Below, in pieces: positions 25,676-33,558 of a stretch of DNA of 64,000 nucleotides. This DNA comes from Pelomonas sp. V22 (lineage in GTDB: Bacteria; Pseudomonadota; Gammaproteobacteria; Burkholderiales; Burkholderiaceae_C), in contig NZ_JAGIXS010000002.1 of assembly GCF_030014915.1 (NCBI RefSeq), positions 524,296 through 588,295 of the forward strand. Reading direction: 5' to 3'. The translations under genes and the position numbers were made by a program. Position 1 is the stretch's first letter, and each line of letters opens with the position of its first letter. A model generated the notes under the pieces. It saw nothing but the letters and a program-made list of their open reading frames with translations, had not been told where the DNA came from and made no database searches.

Positions 25676-27027
25676 TCCGGCGCTGGTTGCGACCCACGCT
25701 GTCGCAGCGCCTGGTGACGGCCCTGCTGACGGCCATCCTCCTGCTGGCAGCCCTGGTCCTGGTGCAGGACCAGCTGGATCTTCAAAAGGACCTGCACGCT
25801 GGCGTGCAAGAACTGGGGCTGAACTGGATCGCCGGCCTGGACGAACTCGACGACCCGGTACAGGCGGCCAAGCTGATGGCCGGCCAGACCCGCCGGGTCA
25901 ATGAGCAGCGCCTACGACATGGCCTTTCGCCAGGCGATCTGATCGTCCAGCTCTATGACAACAAGGCTTCGCTGCTCTACGCCTCGGCGCCTGGTGAAGC
26001 CATCGCCAAGCCCGGGCTCGGCGAGCAGACACTCGGCGGGCGGCAGTACTGGACCTACCGCCACGATGGCGCGCGCTGGTCGCTGCGCATCGCCGAGCCC
26101 ACGCTGCCCAGCACCCGCCTGCTGGGCTTTGCGAGCTGGGAGCTGGGCAAGCAATTGCTGCTGGCCTTCCCGCTGATGCTGCTGCCGCTGTGGCTGGCCG
26201 TGCGCAGCGGGCTCAGGCCCTTGCGGCGCCTGACGCAGAAGGTCGAAGGCCTGGACCTCAACCGGCAGCTTGAGCCCCTGAAGCTGGACCTGCGCTACGC
26301 CGAGCTGCAACCGCTGGGCAACGCCTTCGACACCCTGTTGCTCCGCCTGCGTGAACGGCTGCAGCGCGAGCAGGCCTTCGTGCACGACGCCGCTCACGAG
26401 CTGCGCACGCCGCTGGCCGTCGTCGCCGCACAGGCCCATGCCCTGCTGCAGGCGCCCGACGCACCCTCACGGGCCCAAGCCTCCGAAGCCCTGCTGCACG
26501 CGATCTCGCGCAGCGCCCATCTGTCCGAGCAATTGCTGTCCATGGCGTCACTGGACCAGGCGGCCGCCCGCGCGCCGGAACCCTTCGATGCCGCAGCACT
26601 GTGCACCCAGCTGCTGGCCCAGCAAGCCGGCATGGCCCGCGAGAGCGGCCTGGCCCTTGGCCTGGAGGCGCCTGAACATCTGGAGCTGAACCTGGACCGC
26701 CTGGCCTTCCAGTCGGTGCTACAGAACCTGGTCGACAACGCCTTGCGCTATGTGCCGCGCGGCGGCCGCATCGAGGTCTTGCTGCGCCAGGATGAAACCG
26801 GCCTGCAGCTCAGCGTGGCCGACGATGGGCCCGGCATTCCCGAAGCGGATCGCGAGCAGGTGTTCGAGCGCTTCTGGCGCGGCAAAGGCCACGATCAGCC
26901 CGGCACGGGCCTCGGCCTCGCCATCGTGCGCCAGGCGGCCCAGCACCTCGGCGGCGAGCTACGGCTGGCCGAGGGCCTCGGCCAGCGCGGCCTGCGCGTC
27001 AGCCTGCGGTTGCCGGGCCGCCGCTAG
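25666..27027 (+). CDS. Membrane sensor histidine kinase (QseC-like)
   Basis: 453-residue kinase and partner of the preceding regulator. Helix 1 is at about residues 14-34, a periplasmic loop of about 120 residues follows, then helix 2 near residues 160-180 and a HAMP-like stretch. The dimerisation helix carries the phospho-acceptor in VHDAAHELRTPL. The ATPase domain contains NLVDNALRYV, DDGPGIP and GTGLGLAIV. The start ATG 25666 overlaps the regulator; a GTG at 25672 is an alternative. The signal is unknown; proximity to a small outer-membrane barrel suggests envelope sensing. Confidence 0.9.
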   Translation: MLVIRRWLRPTLSQRLVTALLTAILLLAALVLVQDQLDLQKDLHAGVQELGLNWIAGLDELDDPVQAAKLMAGQTRRVNEQRLRHGLSPGDLIVQLYDNKASLLYASAPGEAIAKPGLGEQTLGGRQYWTYRHDGARWSLRIAEPTLPSTRLLGFASWELGKQLLLAFPLMLLPLWLAVRSGLRPLRRLTQKVEGLDLNRQLEPLKLDLRYAELQPLGNAFDTLLLRLRERLQREQAFVHDAAHELRTPLAVVAAQAHALLQAPDAPSRAQASEALLHAISRSAHLSEQLLSMASLDQAAARAPEPFDAAALCTQLLAQQAGMARESGLALGLEAPEHLELNLDRLAFQSVLQNLVDNALRYVPRGGRIEVLLRQDETGLQLSVADDGPGIPEADREQVFERFWRGKGHDQPGTGLGLAIVRQAAQHLGGELRLAEGLGQRGLRVSLRLPGRR

Positions 27028-27038
27028 CGCCCCGGATC

Positions 27039-27056
27039 TTGGGCAATTCTTGGGCA
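27039..27056 (+). promoter_or_regulatory. Tandem direct repeat, possible OmpR-type regulator site
   Basis: TTGGGCA occurs at 27039-27045 and 27050-27056, an 11-base period typical for tandem binding of OmpR/PhoB regulators. It lies in the 82-base gap between the sensor kinase and the barrel gene. Confidence 0.4.
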
Positions 27057-27060
27057 TTGC

Positions 27061-27103
27061 CTTCCAAAAATCGCCGGGGTCAATCCCGACAGCACTTTGG
27101 AAG
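27061..27103 (+). promoter_or_regulatory. Long-range inverted repeat that would cover the ribosome site of the barrel gene
   Basis: CTTCCAAA (27061-27068) and TTTGGAAG (27096-27103) are perfect 8-base arms. The right arm contains the ribosome site GGAAG of the gene starting at 27110. If both arms are transcribed, the stem would hide the site. Confidence 0.35.
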
Positions 27104-27109
27104 ACTCCC

Positions 27110-27694
27110 TTGAAGAAGCAGACGCTCGCCCTCTCCGCCGCCCTGATCCTGGCACTGCTCGCCAGCACCATCGCCCGGGCCGAAGACAACAAGACCTATG
27201 CCGGCATCTCGCTGACCACGCCCGGCGAGTTCAGCCTGCGGCTCGGCAACTCGACCACCATCAACAACGCCAACAACCCGACCTCGCTGAAGATCTACAG
27301 CGGCCTGAAGCTGGTGGACGGCTGGGCCGCCGAACTCGGCTACGGCGCCTTCGGCAGCTTTCATTTCAAGGACCCCAGCGCCGGCTCCAAGGACAAGGGC
27401 AAGATCTCGGTCCAGGCCCTGACGCTGGCTGCAAGGCACAGCTGGGAGCTGAACGACAGCTTCACGTTCTTCGGCAAGCTCGGCATGGCCTACAACCGCT
27501 TCAGCTATTCCGACACCCTAGGGCAGTCCGAACACGCCAGCTTCGTCAAGCCCATGTTTGGCTTCGGTGTCGAGCTGAAGCTCGGCTCGCACTGGTCGGT
27601 GCCGCTGGAATTCGAATACCTGGGCAAGTCCAATACCAAATTCGGCCGCATCCAGCAGGAGAAGCTGGAGATCGGGCTGCGCCGCAGCTTCTGA
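27110..27694 (+). CDS. Small outer-membrane beta-barrel protein (OmpA/OmpX-like)
   Basis: 194 residues with a signal peptide ending in ARA (MKKQTLALSAALILALLAST plus IARA). The mature chain alternates polar and hydrophobic residues as in 8-stranded barrels (AELGYGAFGSFHF, FGKLGMAYNRFSY, VPLEFEYLG). It ends in phenylalanine (LRRSF), the usual signal for barrel assembly. The start is TTG 27110 with GGAAG 6 bases upstream; no ATG fits. It follows the two-component system and may be its target. Role unknown; adhesin, resistance or porin-like functions are all possible. Confidence 0.8.
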   Translation: MKKQTLALSAALILALLASTIARAEDNKTYAGISLTTPGEFSLRLGNSTTINNANNPTSLKIYSGLKLVDGWAAELGYGAFGSFHFKDPSAGSKDKGKISVQALTLAARHSWELNDSFTFFGKLGMAYNRFSYSDTLGQSEHASFVKPMFGFGVELKLGSHWSVPLEFEYLGKSNTKFGRIQQEKLEIGLRRSF

Positions 27695-27705
27695 GGCCGC
27701 GCACA

Positions 27706-27719
27706 AGGGCCGGCGCCCT
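27706..27719. terminator. Hairpin between convergent genes
   Basis: AGGGC-CGGC-GCCCT, 5-base perfect stem between the ends of the barrel gene and the NarL-type regulator. There is no T-run, so a bidirectional terminator is only possible. Confidence 0.3.
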
Positions 27720-27745
27720 ACGAGCGCAAGGGCTGAGCCGGCCTT

Positions 27746-28456
27746 TCAGGCCTCGCTGTGCCGCCAGGCCGAGAAGCTGCTGGCCGGCTGGCGCTGGGCC
27801 ATCTGGCTGACGGCCAGCACGGCCTGGGTGCGTGAGTTGACGCCGAGGGCCTTGAGCACCGCGGCCACATGGTCCTTGACCGTGTCGACCGAAACGCCCA
27901 GCTCGCGGGCAATCAGCTTGTTGGGCAGGCCCTGCAGCAACAGGGCCAGCACATCGGTCTGGCGCGGCGTGAGGCCGAGGCCATCGAGGCTGGCCGGCGG
28001 CTGGAAGGCGGCCGGTTCCTGACGCGGCGGCGCCTGCTCGACCTTGACCGGCGCCTCGGCGCCGCTCATGGCCATGGGCGGCACATAGATGCCGCCCGAC
28101 ATCACCAGCTTCAGCGCGCTGGACAGCATGTCGGTGCTGATGCGCTTGGGCACGAAGCCCATGGCGCCGAGATCGATGGCGCGGATGACGTCGCTGGCGC
28201 GGTCCGAAGCCGAGATCACCACCACCGGCAGGGCCGGATAGCCGGCGCGGAATTCCTCCAGCACCTCGAAGCCATCGGCATCGGCCAGCTGCAGGTCCAG
28301 CATCACGAGGTCAAAGGCGTCATCGGCCTTCAGCGCATCGCGCGCGGCGGCTGCGCTGTCCAGGCCGAGGACCGTGACGTTGTCGCTCAGGCCTTCGATC
28401 ACGAGCTGCAGCGCCGAAAGGATCAGCGGATGGTCATCGATCAGCAGCACGCGCAT
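27746..28456 (-). CDS. NarL/FixJ-family response regulator, orphan
   Basis: 236-residue regulator. The receiver has D7/D8, phospho-acceptor D54 (VMLDLQLADADG) and the lysine of FVPKRIS. After a proline/glutamate linker the LuxR-type helix-turn-helix follows near residues 165-225 (LTPRQTDVLALLLQGLPNKL, VSVDTVKDHVAAVLKALG). The start is ATG 28456 (MRVLLIDDHPLIL), not the in-frame GTG at 28489. No histidine kinase gene is adjacent, so its partner is encoded elsewhere. It is transcribed leftward after the MaoC gene, 51 bases away. Confidence 0.88.
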   Translation of the reverse strand: MRVLLIDDHPLILSALQLVIEGLSDNVTVLGLDSAAAARDALKADDAFDLVMLDLQLADADGFEVLEEFRAGYPALPVVVISASDRASDVIRAIDLGAMGFVPKRISTDMLSSALKLVMSGGIYVPPMAMSGAEAPVKVEQAPPRQEPAAFQPPASLDGLGLTPRQTDVLALLLQGLPNKLIARELGVSVDTVKDHVAAVLKALGVNSRTQAVLAVSQMAQRQPASSFSAWRHSEA

Positions 28457-28507
28457 GCCTGGGTTCCCTTGCTTCTCAGTTCTTGTCACCAGAAGCCGGG
28501 ATCATAC

Positions 28508-28960
28508 TCAGGTGTAACGCCTCGTCAGCGATTCCGCGACACAAACGGGTTTGTCACCGCCCTCTCGTTCGACCGTCACTTCCACCGCCAGTTGTGCGCC
28601 GCCGGCGATGGGCTCGTAACTGAGCAGCTTGAAACGTGCACGCAGCCGGCTGCCCACCGGCACCGGCGCCGGAAAGCGCACCTTGTTCAGGCCGTAGTTG
28701 AGGCCCATCTGGCTGTCGGCGATCTCGAAGCCCTGGTCGAAGAAGCACGAGAGCATCGACAGGGTCAGGAAACCATGGGCGATGGTGCTGCCGAAGGGGC
28801 CGGCCGCAGCGCGGGCCGGGTCCGTGTGTATCCACTGCTGGTCGTCGGTCGCGTCGGCAAACTGCTGGATGCGCGCCTGGGTTATCTCCACCCAGGGGCT
28901 GAGGCCGATTTCCTCGCCCACGTGGCTGGCCAGTTCGGCCAGCGTCTCGAATCTCTGCAT
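28508..28960 (-). CDS. MaoC-like (R)-specific enoyl-CoA hydratase
   Basis: 150-residue single hot-dog-fold protein. The hydratase-2 active-site region can be seen as FADATDDQQWIHTDPARAA, with the catalytic D and H, followed by GSTIAHGFLTLSML. Such enzymes hydrate trans-2-enoyl-CoA to (R)-3-hydroxyacyl-CoA in fatty acid or polyhydroxyalkanoate metabolism. The start is ATG 28960 (MQRFETLAELASHVG). It lies 7 bases after the ParA-like gene, so the two are probably co-transcribed, although no functional link is known. Confidence 0.88.
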   Translation of the reverse strand: MQRFETLAELASHVGEEIGLSPWVEITQARIQQFADATDDQQWIHTDPARAAAGPFGSTIAHGFLTLSMLSCFFDQGFEIADSQMGLNYGLNKVRFPAPVPVGSRLRARFKLLSYEPIAGGAQLAVEVTVEREGGDKPVCVAESLTRRYT

Positions 28961-28967
28961 TGCATCG

Positions 28968-29594
28968 TCAGGAATCCAGCCAGGCACACAGCGGCTGCCA
29001 CTGCACCAGGTCGCGCTCGACCCGGCTCTGCGCCACGTCCCAGAGGCTGGCGCCACGGGCCGCCAGTTGCACATAGTTCTGCGTGTCGCGCAGCAGGCCC
29101 AGCACCGGCACCTCCAGGGTGTGCAGGAACTGCTGCAGCTGCTCGACCGACAGCGTGCCCTCCTTGGCCCGCATGCCCACCACGGCGAGCTTCGGGCCAG
29201 CGCCGTGGCGCTTCTTGCGCAGATCATGCAGCTCGGCGACGAAGTCGTATGTCGCCTGGATGTCAAACAGGCTGGGCTGCAGCGGGATCAAGAGCTTGTC
29301 AGCGATCTTGACCAGGTCCTCCAGCGGCTTGCCATGCAGGCCGGCCGGGGTGTCGAGCACCACATGGCTCACGCCCTTGGGCGGCTTGGCCAGGTGCTCG
29401 TCCACCATGCCCCAGCCCTGGATGGGCGGCAGTTGCGGCGGCCGCACCGAAAGCCAGCGGCGGCTGCTCTGCTGTCGGTCCACGTCGCCGAGCATCACCG
29501 CATGGCCCTGCCTAGCCAGGTAACCAGCCACGTTGCTGGCGATGGTGCTCTTGCCAACGCCACCCTTGGGATTGGCGATCAGGATCACGGGCAT
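28968..29594 (-). CDS. ParA/MinD-superfamily ATPase, single-gene type
   Basis: 208-residue ATPase with the deviant Walker A KGGVGKST right at the N-terminus (ANPKGGVGKSTIASNVAGYL) and Walker B-like VVLDTPAGLHG. It is compact, lacks a DNA-binding N-terminal extension, and has no ParB gene next to it. It therefore more likely positions a protein cargo (as MipZ or ParC do) than segregates a plasmid. A GAGGAG precedes ATG 29594. The gene heads a leftward pair with MaoC and diverges from the kef genes. Confidence 0.85.
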   Translation of the reverse strand: MPVILIANPKGGVGKSTIASNVAGYLARQGHAVMLGDVDRQQSSRRWLSVRPPQLPPIQGWGMVDEHLAKPPKGVSHVVLDTPAGLHGKPLEDLVKIADKLLIPLQPSLFDIQATYDFVAELHDLRKKRHGAGPKLAVVGMRAKEGTLSVEQLQQFLHTLEVPVLGLLRDTQNYVQLAARGASLWDVAQSRVERDLVQWQPLCAWLDS

Positions 29595-29672
29595 GCTCGC
29601 TCCTCGCTGAAAGGCGTGGCGGCGATGTTAGCCCGGGTGGGCGGCCTGCCTTTACGGGGATACTCGCAGCCC

Positions 29673-30302
29673 ATGGCCGAGATCCTCCTCATCGCAGCCC
29701 ATCCCGACCTGCAGGCTTCGCGCGTCAGCCGTGCGCTGCTGGCGGCCGTGGAGCGGGCCACCATCGCCCCCTCGCGCCTCGAAGTGCGCGACCTCTACCG
29801 GCTCTACCCCGACTACGCCATCGACGTCGCCGCCGAGCAGCGGGCGCTCAGCCAGGCCTCGCTGATCGTCTGGCTGCATCCACTGCACTGGTACGGGATG
29901 CCGGCGCTGATGAAGCTGTGGGTGGACGAGGTGTTCAGCCACGGCTGGGCCTATGGCGCCGGCGAACGGGCGCTGCGTGGCAAGCAGGTCTGGCTGGTGT
30001 GCTCGGCCGGTGGCTCTCCGGAGTCCTTCGCCAGCGGCGGCTACAACGGCCATGCCCTGCTGGACTTCCTGCTGCCCCAAGCCCAGATCGCCCGGCTTTG
30101 TGGCATGCAGACGCTGCCGCCCACCTTGATCTACAGCGCCCACGAGATCAGCGACGAGGCCCTGCATCAGCAGGCGCTCTCCTTCGTGCAGCAATTGCTG
30201 GACTACCCCGACTGGGTGCCCAGCCCCGAGGGCAGCGAAGACAACCTGGCCTGCTGGAGCCTGCCGACAACGGCATCGGAAGGAGGCGGCGATGGAGCAT
30301 GA
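29673..30302 (+). CDS. kefF: KefF-type NAD(P)H quinone oxidoreductase, ancillary to the potassium efflux pump
   Basis: 209-residue flavodoxin-fold FMN protein. Seen are an early phosphate-binding region (LIAAHPDLQASRVSRALL), the conserved FPLHWYGMPALMKLWVDEV-like segment (here WLHPLHWYGMPALMKLW) and SAGGSPESFASGGYNG. KefF/KefG proteins bind the KefC/KefB channel, activate it and reduce quinones that accompany electrophile stress. It overlaps the efflux gene by 11 bases, which supports the pairing. The start is ATG 29673; the frame stays open far upstream without homology. Confidence 0.9.
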   Translation: MAEILLIAAHPDLQASRVSRALLAAVERATIAPSRLEVRDLYRLYPDYAIDVAAEQRALSQASLIVWLHPLHWYGMPALMKLWVDEVFSHGWAYGAGERALRGKQVWLVCSAGGSPESFASGGYNGHALLDFLLPQAQIARLCGMQTLPPTLIYSAHEISDEALHQQALSFVQQLLDYPDWVPSPEGSEDNLACWSLPTTASEGGGDGA

Positions 30303-32124
30303 CGCCCAATGGCTGCGCCTGCCGCTGGTGTTCCTGGCGGCGGCCGTGCTCATCGTGCCGCTGGCGCGCTGGCTGAGGCTTGGCAGCATCCTCGGCTACC
30401 TGATCGCCGGCGTGCTGCTGGGCCCCTCGGCGCTGAGCCTGGTGAGCAAGCCCGCCACGGTGCTGGAGTTTGCCGAGTTCGGCGTGGTCTTGATGATGTT
30501 CCTGGTCGGCCTGGAACTGGAGCCCAAGCGCCTGTGGGCGATGCGCCGGCCGATCTTCGGTTGGGGCACGCTGCAATTGCTGGGCTGTACGGCCGCCTTG
30601 ATGGGCATTGCCCTGCTGCTGGGCGCGCCCTGGCGGCTGGCGCTGGGCGCGAGCCTCGGGCTCGCCATGTCGTCCACCGCCGTGGCCCTGGCCGTGCTGG
30701 CCGAGCGGAACGTGGGCAAGACCACGGCCGGCCAGAGCGTGCTGAGCGTGGCGCTCTTGCAGGACATTGCCGCCATCCCGGTGCTGGCCCTGATCCCCAT
30801 CCTGGCGCTCAGCGGCGCCAATGCCGAGGAGGAAGGCAGCTGGCAGGCGCTGAAGGCCGTCGCCGCTGTCTTGACCATCATCCTCGGCGGCCGCCTCGCC
30901 TTGCGCCCGGCCCTGCGCTGGATCGCCCGCAGCGACATTCCAGAGATCTTTACAGCCGCCGCGCTGCTGCTGGTGCTGGGCACCGCAGCGCTGATGCAGG
31001 CCGTGGGCCTGTCGATGGCGCTCGGCGCCTTCCTGGCCGGCGTGCTGCTGGCCGAGAGCGCCTACCGGCGTGAGCTGGAAACCGACCTCGAGCCCTTCAA
31101 GGGCCTGCTGCTCGGCCTGTTCTTCATGGCCGTGGGGATGGGCTTGGACTTGCAGGTGCTGCGCCACAAACCGCTGGAGGTGCTGGGCCTGCTCCTGATC
31201 CTCCTCGTGGCCAAGGGCACGGTGCTGACGCTGATGTCCAAGGCGATGAAGATCCCGGTGATGGAGCGACCGCTGTTCGTACTGCTGCTGGCCCAGGGCG
31301 GCGAGTTCGGCTTCGTGGTGTTCCAGCTCGGCCAGCAGACCGGGCTCCTGACCAGCACCCAGGCTTCGGCGCTGATTGCGGCGGTGGCCCTGTCGCTCGC
31401 CTGCACACCGGCCCTGCTGCAGGGCGCCGAGCGGTTGCTGGCGCCACGCCTCGCGCGCAAGCATGTGCCGCAAGGCGCGGCCATGGACGAGCAGCAGCAG
31501 GCGCCCATCATCATTGCCGGCTTCGGCCGCTGGGGCCAGATCATCGGCCGCCTGCTCTATGCCAACGGCTTCGAGGCGACCGTGCTGGACCACGATGCCG
31601 AGGCGGTCGAGAGCCTGCGCCGCTTCGGCTGGCGGGTGTTCTTTGGCGATGCCTCGCGGCTGGACCTGCTGCGCACCGCCGGTGCGGCGGAGGCCCGCGT
31701 GCTGGTGCTGGCGGTGGATGACATGGAGCAGAGCCTGGCCATCGCCACGCTGGCCAAGGAGCATTTCCCACAGCTGCAGGTGGTGGCGCGAGCCCGAAAC
31801 GTGCGGCATTTCTACAAGCTGCGGGCCCTGGGCGTCACCCTGATCGAGCGCGAGACCTTCGACTCGGCCCTGATGAGCGGCCGTTCGGTGCTGGAGCTGA
31901 TGGGCCTCGAGCCCCATGCCGCCCGGCACAAGGCCTGGCGTTTCCGCCAGCGCAATGTGGCCCAGCTCGAAGAGACCTGGCCGTTGCACAAGGACGAGGC
32001 CGCCCTGATCGCCGCCGCCAAGCAGGGCCGCCAGCAGCTGGAGGAGCTGTTCGCCAAGGAGCGCGAGCAACGCCAGCAGCAGCGAAAGCAGCCCCATGGC
32101 TGGGGCCAGGGCGCGGACGATTGA
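30292..32124 (+). CDS. kefC: Glutathione-regulated potassium efflux transporter KefC/KefB
   Basis: 610-residue inner-membrane K+/H+ antiporter of the CPA2 family that acidifies the cytoplasm during electrophile stress. About 12-13 membrane helices fill residues 1-385 (GYLIAGVLLGPSALSL, MMFLVGLELEPKRLW). A cytoplasmic RCK/TrkA-N domain follows with the nucleotide motif IIAGFGRWGQIIGRLL, then a glutamine/arginine-rich C-terminal tail. KefB and KefC cannot be told apart safely from sequence alone. It is coupled to kefF by overlap; DUF1841 follows after 22 bases. Confidence 0.92.
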   Translation: MEHDAQWLRLPLVFLAAAVLIVPLARWLRLGSILGYLIAGVLLGPSALSLVSKPATVLEFAEFGVVLMMFLVGLELEPKRLWAMRRPIFGWGTLQLLGCTAALMGIALLLGAPWRLALGASLGLAMSSTAVALAVLAERNVGKTTAGQSVLSVALLQDIAAIPVLALIPILALSGANAEEEGSWQALKAVAAVLTIILGGRLALRPALRWIARSDIPEIFTAAALLLVLGTAALMQAVGLSMALGAFLAGVLLAESAYRRELETDLEPFKGLLLGLFFMAVGMGLDLQVLRHKPLEVLGLLLILLVAKGTVLTLMSKAMKIPVMERPLFVLLLAQGGEFGFVVFQLGQQTGLLTSTQASALIAAVALSLACTPALLQGAERLLAPRLARKHVPQGAAMDEQQQAPIIIAGFGRWGQIIGRLLYANGFEATVLDHDAEAVESLRRFGWRVFFGDASRLDLLRTAGAAEARVLVLAVDDMEQSLAIATLAKEHFPQLQVVARARNVRHFYKLRALGVTLIERETFDSALMSGRSVLELMGLEPHAARHKAWRFRQRNVAQLEETWPLHKDEAALIAAAKQGRQQLEELFAKEREQRQQQRKQPHGWGQGADD

Positions 32125-32146
32125 GCGGCTGAAGGACAATCGCCCC

Positions 32147-32578
32147 ATGTTCGCCCCCTCCCAAATCGAGGTGCGCCGCTTCTTCTGCGCCACCTACCGC
32201 AAGCTGCGCGACAAGCAGCCCCTGATCCCCATGGAAGCCCTGGCTGCCCGCTGGATCGAGGAGCATCCCGAGTATTTCGACCTGCTGGCCGACGAGGAAC
32301 TGGCCGTCAACACCGTCTACACGGTGGAGGAAGGCAAGACCAACCCCTTCCTGCACCTGTCGATGCACCTGACCATCACCGAGCAGGTCTCCATCGACCA
32401 GCCCACCGGCATCCGCCAGGCGGTCGAACTGCTGGCGGCCCGGCGCAACTCCCTGCACGAGGCCCAGCATGCGGCCATGGACTGCCTCGGCGAGATGATC
32501 TGGGCCTCGCAGCGTAGCGGCCTGCCGCCGGACGGGCATCAATACCTGGACTGCGTACGTAAGAAAGCCACCTCATAA
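32147..32578 (+). CDS. DUF1841 family protein
   Basis: 143 residues matching the DUF1841 family: MFAPSQIEVRRFFCATYRKL at the start, HLSMHLTITEQVSIDQPTGI in the middle and EAQHAAMDCLGEMIWASQRS near the end. The conserved histidines (HLSMH, EAQHxxMD) hint at a metal site, but no function is known. No signal peptide. The start is ATG 32147, 22 bases after kefC. Its stop codon lies in the loop of a hairpin terminator. Confidence 0.88.
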   Translation: MFAPSQIEVRRFFCATYRKLRDKQPLIPMEALAARWIEEHPEYFDLLADEELAVNTVYTVEEGKTNPFLHLSMHLTITEQVSIDQPTGIRQAVELLAARRNSLHEAQHAAMDCLGEMIWASQRSGLPPDGHQYLDCVRKKATS

Positions 32579-32586
32579 GGTGGCTT
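32565..32586. terminator. Bidirectional hairpin terminator between DUF1841 and flgN
   Basis: AAGCCACC-TCATAA-GGTGGCTT, perfect 8-base stem and 6-base loop. On the minus strand it is followed by TCTTAC, giving a short T-rich tail for flgN; on the plus strand it ends kefFC-DUF1841. The TAA stop of DUF1841 sits in the loop. Confidence 0.65.
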
Positions 32587-32608
32587 GGTCTGCGGAACCT
32601 GAGAAGGC

Positions 32609-33034
32609 TCAGGCCTGGAAACTACCGCCCCAAGCGCGGCGCTCGGCCTTGCCGCTGGCGCCGTAGAGGCCGGTCGGCTCGGCCGGCATCAGCACATCCA
32701 TCGCGCGGTCCAGCGCCGCTGTGGCCCGGGCCAGGGTTTCGCGCTGGGCGGCCACGCGGCCACCGGCGGTGACCAGGCGGTTGCGCAGCTGCGGTGGCAC
32801 GCCACCGGCACGGGCAGCTTCGCCAAAGCTGGCGATGGCGGCTTGCAGCACCTGCTGTAGGCGGCCGGCATGTTGCTCGACGGCGGCGCCATCGCGGCGA
32901 AGCAAGGCCTCACCGAGGGCACTCAGGCAGGCCTCGACCTCGACCAGCGGGCCTTCCAGCTCCACCACCGGCAGGGCGGGCACCAGGCCGGCGGCGGGCA
33001 TGGCTTGCTGCATTGCGGTTCCGGCCTGTTCCAT
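32609..33034 (-). CDS. flgN: Flagellar export chaperone FlgN
   Basis: 141-residue helical protein in the flgN position directly after flgM. FlgN escorts FlgK and FlgL to the export apparatus. Sequence similarity in this family is low. Seen here are a long amphipathic coiled region (CLSALGEALLRRDGAAVEQH and later QLRNRLVTAGGRVAAQRETL) and a C-terminal YGASGKAERRAWG as in other betaproteobacterial FlgN. The start ATG 33034 is uncertain; a GTG at 33091 would add 19 residues. The gene ends next to the terminator hairpin. Confidence 0.75.
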   Translation of the reverse strand: MEQAGTAMQQAMPAAGLVPALPVVELEGPLVEVEACLSALGEALLRRDGAAVEQHAGRLQQVLQAAIASFGEAARAGGVPPQLRNRLVTAGGRVAAQRETLARATAALDRAMDVLMPAEPTGLYGASGKAERRAWGGSFQA

Positions 33035-33102
33035 GTCTGTCGTCTTGGAAAACTGTTGCGGTTGGGTGGGCGCCAGGGCTGCGTCTTGCACTCAGCGCGA
33101 GT

Positions 33103-33414
33103 TCAGTGCGAAGCCTGGTTGCGGCTGACCAGTTCTTCCGCGTTCGAGATCAGCTTGTCGGCAATCGCCCGGGCGTTGATCGTGAACTTGCCCTCGGCAA
33201 TGGCTTGCGAGATGCGCTGGACCTTGGCGGCGTCGAAGCTGCCGTCGTCGACTTCCCCGGAGCTGAGGGCCGACGCGGCGTTGGACAACTCGACCTTGGC
33301 GCTGGCCTCGGGCGTCTTCTTGCTGGCGTCTGCCTTGGCCGGACGCGGGGCTTCCACGGCCTTCTCCACCCCAGTCTGGGGCAGCTTGCTGTCAGGGCTG
33401 TTAGCGATTTTCAT
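33103..33414 (-). CDS. flgM: Anti-sigma-28 factor FlgM
   Basis: 103 residues. FlgM binds and inhibits FliA until the hook is complete and is then exported. The C-terminal sigma-binding half is recognisable (DAAKVQRISQAIAEGKFTIN, ADKLISNAEELV); the N-terminal half is disordered and lysine/alanine-rich. The start is ATG 33414, with GGAG 6 bases upstream; an ATG two codons earlier is too close to that site. It has its own FliA-type promoter (33464-33490), giving the usual autoregulatory loop, and lies between flgN and flgA. Confidence 0.9.
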   Translation of the reverse strand: MKIANSPDSKLPQTGVEKAVEAPRPAKADASKKTPEASAKVELSNAASALSSGEVDDGSFDAAKVQRISQAIAEGKFTINARAIADKLISNAEELVSRNQASH

Positions 33415-33463
33415 AGTCATCTCCATGGCTCGGGCCGCGGCTCGAGCACGTCGGTTCAACGCT

Positions 33464-33490
33464 GTATCGACAGACTCTGACAGGACTTGA
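33464..33490 (-). promoter_or_regulatory. Sigma-28 (FliA) promoter of flgMN
   Basis: Minus strand: TCAAGTCC, 11 bases, GTCGATAC. The consensus is TAAAGTTT-N11-GCCGATAA, with TCAAG variants in pseudomonads. The predicted start is about 40 bases before flgM. Position and match agree with class III flgM promoters elsewhere. Confidence 0.75.
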
Positions 33491-33558
33491 GGCCTTTCGG
33501 CGCGGAACAAGGGGGGAAATGGGCAGGATTTCACCGGCCCCGGCTGCTTGGCATCGCA

